Below are positions 7,367 through 11,993 of a stretch of 11,993 nt of DNA, piece by piece; position 1 is the stretch's first letter, and each line of letters opens with the position of its first letter. The stretch lies in contig JAWWCA010000114.1 in assembly GCA_033720695.1 (NCBI GenBank), forward strand, positions 1-11,993, written 5' to 3'. Source of the DNA: DATGQT01 sp033720695 (GTDB lineage: Bacteria; Bacteroidota; Rhodothermia; Rhodothermales; Rubricoccaceae). The notes under the pieces are model-generated. The model saw nothing but the letters and a program-made list of their open reading frames with translations, made no database searches and was not told the DNA's origin. A program made the translations under genes and the position numbers.

Positions 7367-8008
7367 ATGATCGCGATCCACGCCCTCCGTCACGGCTACG
7401 ACGGCCGGACCGTCCTCGACCTCGCCGACCTCGCGGTGCCGCAGGGCGGGCGGCTCCTCCTCCTCGGCCCCTCGGGGAGCGGGAAGACCACCCTCCTCCA
7501 CGTCCTCGCCGGCATCCTCCGGCCCGACGCCGGGCGTGTCGAGGTGGCCGGGCAGGACCTCTACCGGCTCGGCGAGTCTGCGCGCGACCGGTTCCGGGGG
7601 CGGCACCTCGGCCTCGTCTTCCAGCGCCACCACCTGATCGGCGCGCTGACCGTCGCGCAAAACCTCCGCCTCGCGCCCGCCCTCGCCGGGCTGCCGGTCG
7701 AGGCGGCGCGCGTTCGCGAAGTGCTCGCGGCGCTCGACCTCGACGGGCGGGCCGGGGCCTACCCGCACGAGCTCTCGGCGGGGCAGCAGCAGCGCGTCGC
7801 CATCGGGCGGGCAGTGATGAACGGGCCGCGCGTGCTCCTCGCCGACGAGCCCACCGCCAGCCTCGACGACCGCCGCGCCGTGGCCGTGCTCGCCCTCCTG
7901 CAGGCGCAGGCCGAGGCGAACGCGGCCACGCTCGTCGTCGCCACGCACGACCGGCGGATCATGGGTGCGTTCGAGCACCGGCTCGTGCTGGAGGAGGTGC
8001 CCGCGTGA
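7367..8008 (+). CDS. ABC transporter ATP-binding protein (LolD/MacB type; ZrgC-like by context)
   Basis: A complete 213-residue ATPase with all expected motifs: Walker A GPSGSGKT (34-41), Q-loop Q86 in FQRHHL, signature LSAGQ (136-140), Walker B VLLADEP (156-162, catalytic E161) and switch H194 in ATHD. Length and the FtsX-type partner place it in the LolD/MacB/FtsE branch, whose members drive mechanotransmission at the inner membrane more often than classical import. Its TGA overlaps the GTG of the permease (GTGA), a sign of translational coupling. The ATPase-permease-DUF3299 order matches, from memory, zinc-regulated loci such as V. cholerae Zrg and P. aeruginosa PA4064-PA4066. It is divergent from the receptor operon. 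The ATPase call is certain; the zinc role is inference. Confidence 0.92.
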   Translation: MIAIHALRHGYDGRTVLDLADLAVPQGGRLLLLGPSGSGKTTLLHVLAGILRPDAGRVEVAGQDLYRLGESARDRFRGRHLGLVFQRHHLIGALTVAQNLRLAPALAGLPVEAARVREVLAALDLDGRAGAYPHELSAGQQQRVAIGRAVMNGPRVLLADEPTASLDDRRAVAVLALLQAQAEANAATLVVATHDRRIMGAFEHRLVLEEVPA

Positions 8009-9210
8009 ACGCGCTCCAGCTCGCCCTCGCCTATCTCCGGCAGCGCCCCCTCGCGACGGCGCTCAACGTGCTCCTCCTCGCCCTCGGCGTGGCCACCCTC
8101 GCCGTCCTGCTCCTGTTCGGCCAGCAGGTCGAGCGCAACCTCGCCGCCGGGGCCGAGGGCGTCGACTTCGTGATCGGGGCGAAGGGGAGCCCGCTCCAGC
8201 TCATCCTCTCCAGCGTCTACCACCTCGACACGCCGACGGGCAACATCCCCCTCGCCGAGGCCGACTCCGTGGCCGCGCACCCGGCCGTGGCGTCGGCCAT
8301 CCCCCTCGCCCTCGGCGACTCCTACCGCGGCGTCCGCATCGTCGGCACCGATTCGTCGTACGTCGCCCTCTACGGCGGCGAACTCGCCGAGGGGCGGCTC
8401 TGGGCGGGGCCGGGTGAGGTCGTCCTCGGCGCCCGGGTGGCCGCGGCCGAGGGGCTCTCGGTGGGCGACGCCGTGGTGAGCGAGCACGGGGTCTCGGAGG
8501 GCGCGGCCGAGCACGGCGAGCCCCTGGCGGTGGTGGGCGTCCTCGCGCCCGGCGCGGCCGTCCTCGACGGGCTGATCCTGACGGCGGTCGAGACGGTGTG
8601 GGACGTGCACGGGCTCTCGGAGGAGGAGCGGGCCGCGCTCCCGCCGGGCTTCGAGCCCCCGCCGCCGCAGCTGACGGCGCTCCTCATCGAGGGGTCGAGC
8701 CCGGCGGCCGTCGCCATCTACCCGCGCTACGTCAACGCCGAGACGAACCTGCAGGCGGCCGTCCCGGCCATCGAGCTGCAGCGGCTGCTCCGCCTCCTCG
8801 GCGTCGGCGTCGCGACGCTGCGGCTCTTCGGGATCGTGCTGCTGGCGGCGGCGGCGCTCGGCGTCTTCATCGCGCTGACGAACGCGATGCGGGAGCGGCG
8901 CTACGACCTCGCCGTGATGCGGAGCCTGGGGGCGAGCCGCGCGAAACTCCTCGCCCTCGTCTTCTTAGAAGGACTGCTCCTGGCCACGCTGGGCCTCATC
9001 GCAGGGCTGGCGCTGGGGCACGGCGCCGTCGAAGCGCTCGGCCGCCTCGCCCTCGGCGACGGCACGACGCTTGCGCTGACGGGGTGGACGTGGGCCCCGG
9101 CCGAGGGCCTCCTCGTCCTCGTCCTCCTCGGCGTCGGCCTCGTGGCCTCGCTCCTGCCCGGCCTCCTCGCCTACCGAACCGACGTCGCCCGCACCCTAGC
9201 GACCCCCTGA
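8005..9210 (+). CDS. FtsX/MacB-type ABC transporter permease (ZrgB-like by context)
   Basis: A 401-residue permease starting at GTG 8005, which overlaps the ATPase stop; translation from here gives the expected short N-terminus followed by TM1 (about 17-38). Residues 39-255 form a MacB-like periplasmic domain. The FtsX domain follows with TM2 (about 270-292), TM3 (313-337) and TM4 (367-389). The cytoplasmic motif MRERRYDLAVMRSLGAS after TM2 is the usual contact with the ATPase. A periplasmic loop contains H161 and H170 (EHGVSEGAAEHGE); related permeases in zinc-regulated loci, as I recall, have longer His-rich loops here. One TTA leucine codon (8965-8967) is unusual in such GC-rich DNA. It probably works with the ATPase to load or release a periplasmic carrier, not to form a classical channel. 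Confidence 0.88.
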   Translation: MNALQLALAYLRQRPLATALNVLLLALGVATLAVLLLFGQQVERNLAAGAEGVDFVIGAKGSPLQLILSSVYHLDTPTGNIPLAEADSVAAHPAVASAIPLALGDSYRGVRIVGTDSSYVALYGGELAEGRLWAGPGEVVLGARVAAAEGLSVGDAVVSEHGVSEGAAEHGEPLAVVGVLAPGAAVLDGLILTAVETVWDVHGLSEEERAALPPGFEPPPPQLTALLIEGSSPAAVAIYPRYVNAETNLQAAVPAIELQRLLRLLGVGVATLRLFGIVLLAAAALGVFIALTNAMRERRYDLAVMRSLGASRAKLLALVFLEGLLLATLGLIAGLALGHGAVEALGRLALGDGTTLALTGWTWAPAEGLLVLVLLGVGLVASLLPGLLAYRTDVARTLATP

Positions 9211-9224
9211 CCTCGCCCGACTTG

Positions 9225-9644
9225 ATGTACCGCCTGCTCCTGATCGCCGCCCTCCTCCTGGTCGCCGCGCCCGCCGTCGAGGCGCAGACGGCTGTGTCGT
9301 GGGACACCCTCGCGAAGGTGCGGCTGGTGCAGGAGGACGGGAAACGGGTGCCGTCGTTCGATCCGGAGGTGCGCCGGCTCGTCGGCCAGCAGATCACCGT
9401 GCGCGGGTTCATGCTCCCGCTCGAGCAGGGCGCGCAGCAGCAGAACTTCCTGCTGACGGTGGTCCCGATGCAGGACTGCTTCTACTGCCTCCAGCACGGC
9501 CCGGGCTCGATGCTGGAGGTGCAGGCCACGCGGCCGGCGCCTTACACCTACGCCCGCGTGAGCGTAACGGGGCGGCTGGAACTGGTCATGGACGACCCCC
9601 TCGGGATGTACTACCGCCTCGCCGACGCCCGCGTGGCAGGCTGA
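9225..9644 (+). CDS. Small secreted DUF3299-like protein of the ABC operon
   Basis: A 139-residue protein with a signal peptide (residues 1-20, cleavage before QTAVSW). The body has the DUF3299 pattern: W26 with a Leu-rich start, VRGFMLPLEQG (59-69), NFLLTVVP (74-81), a CFYC pair (C85, C88), and VSVTGRLEL near 112-120. The CxxC may bind a metal or be redox active. It starts 14 bp after the permease stop on the same strand, so it is the third gene of the operon. DUF3299 proteins next to MacB-like ABC genes occur in zinc-starvation loci of proteobacteria (recalled). The start at 9225 is chosen because it begins the signal peptide; the frame is open far upstream only as a shadow of the permease. 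Confidence 0.72.
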   Translation: MYRLLLIAALLLVAAPAVEAQTAVSWDTLAKVRLVQEDGKRVPSFDPEVRRLVGQQITVRGFMLPLEQGAQQQNFLLTVVPMQDCFYCLQHGPGSMLEVQATRPAPYTYARVSVTGRLELVMDDPLGMYYRLADARVAG

Positions 9645-9762
9645 CCGCCCGAAGGGGGTGGTCCCTGCCCCCGCACAGCTGGTCATCGGGCTCGTCCCGC
9701 GGTCTGGAAGGGGAGCAAGGGGCGCATGGGCGCTCCTCCCTTCCCAACCGATGAGGCCCATC

Positions 9763-10272
9763 ATGCACCGCCTTCTCTTTTCTGCCGCGCTCCTGCTGGC
9801 GCTCCCCCTCGCCTCCGGCTGCGACGACGCGCTCGTCGACCCTGACGAGGCCGCGGTCGGCGCCGCGACTCCCGAAGTCTCCGCCTCGCGCCTGCCCGGT
9901 GCCGACCACGGCGGCCGGCCGCTCGCGGCCACGCTCACCGGCGAAGCTGAGGTCCCCGGGCCCGGCGACCCCGACGGCTCGGGTACGGCCCGCGTGACGC
10001 TCAACGTCGGCCAGCGGGAGGTGTGCTTCGTGCTCACCGCCGAGGACATCGAGCCGGCCACTGCCGCTCACATCCACGAGGGGGAGGCCGGCGCTGCCGG
10101 ACCCGTCGCCGTCGGGCTCGAGCCCCCCACAGACGGGATGTCGAGCGGGTGCGTAGCCGACGTCGACCGCGACCTCATCCGCGAGATCCTGCGGGACCCC
10201 TCGGGGTACTACGTCAACGTCCACAACGCGGAGTACCCTGCGGGCGCCATCCGCGGCCAACTCGGCCGTTGA
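9763..10272 (+). CDS. CHRD-domain lipoprotein
   Basis: A 169-residue predicted lipoprotein with lipobox PLASGC (C20). Residues about 55-167 form a CHRD domain: ATLTGEAEVP at 56-65, HIHEGEAG at 103-110 and the closing YYVNVHNAEYPAGAIRGQL at 149-167. CHRD is named after chordin, but bacterial members are extracytoplasmic proteins of unknown function. C88 and C130 could pair. The ATG at 9763 is preferred over 9751 and over a GTG at 9658 because a GAGG (9753-9756) sits 6 bp before it and the signal peptide then has normal length. A 118-bp gap separates it from the DUF3299-like gene, so it may have its own promoter; a metal link for it is not supported. Confidence 0.85.
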   Translation: MHRLLFSAALLLALPLASGCDDALVDPDEAAVGAATPEVSASRLPGADHGGRPLAATLTGEAEVPGPGDPDGSGTARVTLNVGQREVCFVLTAEDIEPATAAHIHEGEAGAAGPVAVGLEPPTDGMSSGCVADVDRDLIREILRDPSGYYVNVHNAEYPAGAIRGQLGR

Positions 10273-10308
10273 GGGCCGCCGAGGCCGGCGACCGATCTGG
10301 AGCGGCCC
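10273..10308 (+). terminator. Possible terminator hairpin after the CHRD gene
   Basis: A perfect 7-bp inverted repeat GGGCCGC/GCGGCCC begins directly after the TGA with a 22-base loop. There is no T-tract, and in such GC-rich sequence a 7-bp repeat could be chance. Confidence 0.3.
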
Positions 10309-10331
10309 CTGCCTCGCTCACTTCGTCTCTC

Positions 10332-10394
10332 CGACCGCATCAAGGGTCCCAGGACGCTGCCGGAAGGCGCGTCCTGGGGCCCTTGGTGCGGTCG
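10332..10394. terminator. 26-bp-stem hairpin abutting the tRNA-Cys 3' end
   Basis: Bases 10332-10357 pair with 10369-10394 over 26 bp with only two T-G wobbles (10340-10386, 10347-10379). A bulged T10358 is followed by a 3-bp GCC/GGC stem and a GGAA (GNRA) loop. The structure ends next to the tRNA discriminator at 10395. On the plus strand all pairs hold; on the minus strand the two wobbles become A-C mismatches and the loop becomes TTCC, so the plus transcript seems favoured. It may end the CHRD transcript and protect the tRNA gene, although no T-tract is present. Confidence 0.6.
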
Positions 10395-10465
10395 AGGTGC
10401 CGAGCGGATTCGAACCGCTGTAACGGGTTTTGCAGACCCGCGCCTAACCCCTCGGCCACGGCACC
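10395..10465 (-). tRNA. tRNA-Cys (anticodon GCA)
   Basis: A 71-base cloverleaf on the minus strand: acceptor GGTGCCG/CGGCACC, D stem GCC/GGC, anticodon stem CGGGT/ACCCG with loop CTGCAAA (anticodon GCA, cysteine), and T arm AGCGG/CCGCT around TTCGAAT. The discriminator T73 is the cysteine identity base. No CCA is encoded; the next bases read CGA and belong to the long hairpin. Confidence 0.95.
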
Positions 10466-10473
10466 GGGGACGC

Positions 10474-10481
10474 GAAAGATA
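10474..10481 (-). promoter_or_regulatory. Possible -7 box for tRNA-Cys
   Basis: The minus strand reads TATCTTTC, one of the best TAnnTTTG matches in the window, ending 8 bp before the tRNA. A TTGG lies upstream (10505-10508) with a 23-bp spacer, slightly long for a -33 element. Confidence 0.4.
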
Positions 10482-10564
10482 CGACCCCGCGCCCCCGGCG
10501 TCCGCCAACGCCATGCGAAGACGCCGACGCCTGGAGGACCGAGGGGACGGGCAGGTCGGAGCCC

Positions 10565-11993
10565 TCATCGGATCTGCGTCATCCGGCCGGTCTGCACGTC
10601 GGCTCCCACGACGAGGCGCCAGACGTAGGTGCCCGCGGGGAGGTCGCCCGCGTCGAACGGGACCGCATGCGTGCCGGCCTCCACGCGGCCGTCCGCGAGC
10701 ACGGCGACCTCGCGGCCGAGCACGTCGTAGACGGCGAGGCGGACGTCAGCGGCGGCGGGCACCGCGAACGTGATCGTCGCCGTGCCCCGGAACGGGTTCG
10801 GGGACGCGGTGGCCTCCGGGGCGTCCACCTGCAGGGCAGCCCCTGCCCTGTCGCCCCCGGCGAACGCGAAGCCCTCGCTCCCCCACACGGTCGGGCCAGA
10901 GGCAACGGCCTCGGCGGGCTGCTTCGTCACGGTGAAGCGGGCGCCGCTCACGGGCACGTCCGGGTACTGCCCGACCTTGACCACGAGCGTGCTCGTGCCT
11001 GCGGGGGCAGCCGCCGGAACCCGCACCGTCACGCGCCGGGTGACGGAGACGCCGGGCGGGAGCGTCACGGCGACGGGGCCGAGCACGGCCGCCAGCTCAG
11101 CGCCGGTCGAGAGGTCGGCGTCGGCCCAGGCCGAGACGGTCTGTGTCGCGCCCGAGGCATTCGTGAGGGCGACATCGAGGTCGAACGTGCCGCCTCCGGG
11201 CCCGACGACGACGGGACCGCCCACGGGCGCGGCCTCGACACGGACGGGCTGGACGCAGTCGAGCGTGAGGATGTCGCCGCCGAAGCCGGCATTTGCGAGG
11301 TAGACCTCGCCCTGCTCGTCGCGCCCGAACGAGCGGATGAGGCGGCCGCCGAGGCCGGCCAGCAGGCGGTTGTCGACGGTCGTGCCGTCGTAGGTCAGCG
11401 ACCACACGTTGCCGGTGACGTAGTCGCCGTAGACGTAGCGGCCGAGCTGGCTCGCACAGTTGTTGCCGGTGTAGACGTAGCCGCCGATGATGGCGAACGC
11501 GCCGTTGGTGGTGAACTCGTGCCGGTAGGTGACGATGGGGAAGACCTTACCGGTGGGGTCGCAGGGCGGGTCATAGCAGGCGTTGCCCTCGTACTCGTTC
11601 CAGCCGTAGTTGCCGCCGGCCTCGACGAGGTCGAGCTCCTCCCAGGTGAACTGTCCCACGTCGCCGAGCCAGAGCCGCCCGTCGGGGCCGAAGCTGAACC
11701 GCCACGGGTTCCGGAAGCCGTAGGCATACATCTCGTCGCAGGCCCCGGCGAGGCCGACGCCGGGGTTGTCCGGCGGGACGGTGGCGATGCCGGTGCCGGC
11801 GCCGCAGTCGAGCGGGAGGCCGCCGCCGTTCACGTCGAGCCGGAGGAGGGAACCGAGGAGGGTGCCCGGGTCCTGGGCGTTGCCGTCGGGGTCGCCGTTG
11901 AAGAAGAAGCCGCCGTCGCCGACGGAGAGGTAGAGGTAGCGCTCGCCGCCGTCCCCCTCCGCCGGGCCGAACTGGAGGTCGCCGGCGTTGTGG
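10565..11993 (-). CDS. Secreted PQQ-type glucose/sorbosone dehydrogenase with type IX sorting domain (5' end missing)
   Basis: A partial gene; 475 residues are visible and the start lies beyond the right edge. The frame stays open past the GTG at 11833, giving HNAGDLQFGP and SVGDGG, typical of the GSDH beta-propeller (PF07995). Further family motifs are GNAQDPGTLLG, AYGFRNPWRFSF, WLGDVGQ and GGNYGWNEYEG. These soluble quinoproteins oxidise sugars or related substrates with PQQ and calcium; the true substrate is unknown. After the propeller, ending near the DCVQP motif, a beta-rich domain of about 110 residues follows. A Por-type sorting domain (SPNPFRGT, LAVYDVLGREVAVL, GTYVWRLV) ends the protein, indicating Sec then T9SS export to the surface or medium. 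It points toward tRNA-Cys; a weak GGCGTC/GACGCC repeat (10497-10525) lies downstream. Confidence 0.9.
   Translation of the reverse strand, partial: HNAGDLQFGPAEGDGGERYLYLSVGDGGFFFNGDPDGNAQDPGTLLGSLLRLDVNGGGLPLDCGAGTGIATVPPDNPGVGLAGACDEMYAYGFRNPWRFSFGPDGRLWLGDVGQFTWEELDLVEAGGNYGWNEYEGNACYDPPCDPTGKVFPIVTYRHEFTTNGAFAIIGGYVYTGNNCASQLGRYVYGDYVTGNVWSLTYDGTTVDNRLLAGLGGRLIRSFGRDEQGEVYLANAGFGGDILTLDCVQPVRVEAAPVGGPVVVGPGGGTFDLDVALTNASGATQTVSAWADADLSTGAELAAVLGPVAVTLPPGVSVTRRVTVRVPAAAPAGTSTLVVKVGQYPDVPVSGARFTVTKQPAEAVASGPTVWGSEGFAFAGGDRAGAALQVDAPEATASPNPFRGTATITFAVPAAADVRLAVYDVLGREVAVLADGRVEAGTHAVPFDAGDLPAGTYVWRLVVGADVQTGRMTQIR

Noticed and set aside
10395..10465. tRNA-Cys as an integration site for a mobile element
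   Set aside because: No integrase and no second copy of the tRNA 3' end was seen within the window.

Overview
The window is very GC-rich DNA that looks like a Rhodothermia-type member of the Bacteroidota (Rubrivirga/Rubricoccus-like). This placement is an inference. It rests on two proteins ending in type A Por (type IX) secretion C-terminal sorting domains, a TonB receptor with an N-terminal carboxypeptidase-regulatory-like domain, several short lipoproteins, and TAnnTT-type boxes upstream of tRNAs and genes instead of sigma70 -35/-10 pairs. Many neighbours face each other, with hairpins or tRNAs between them. No mobile element, CRISPR array or phage gene was seen.

Left part (1-3490): a secreted M23 metallopeptidase (+) converges with an extracellular endonuclease I that carries a lamin-tail-like module and a sorting domain (-). 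A TagO/VasI-like lipoprotein gene (+) is divergent from the nuclease. A hairpin then separates the lipoprotein gene from a tRNA-Lys(CTT) on the minus strand.

Centre (3644-9644): this is the most coherent unit, read here as a metal (probably zinc) acquisition island made of two divergent operons. The minus operon runs from a small His/Cys-rich DUF2946-like protein to a TonB-dependent outer-membrane receptor with a GEHAPEIDPF plug motif and then to an acidic lipoprotein. The plus operon is an ABC ATPase overlapping an FtsX/MacB-type permease, followed by a small DUF3299-like secreted protein. The ATPase-permease-DUF3299 order resembles the zinc-regulated Vibrio ZrgABCDE and Pseudomonas PA4063-PA4066 loci, from memory of those systems. 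The 251-bp divergent region holds a GGTAAC hexamer repeated in front of both operons. A strong hairpin sits between the His-rich gene and the receptor gene.

Right part (9763-11993): a CHRD-domain lipoprotein gene (+) is followed by a 26-bp-stem hairpin with a GNRA loop. This hairpin ends exactly at the 3' end of a tRNA-Cys(GCA) on the minus strand. The window closes with the 3' three quarters or so of a secreted PQQ-type glucose/sorbosone dehydrogenase (-), which also has a type IX sorting domain and whose start lies beyond the right edge.
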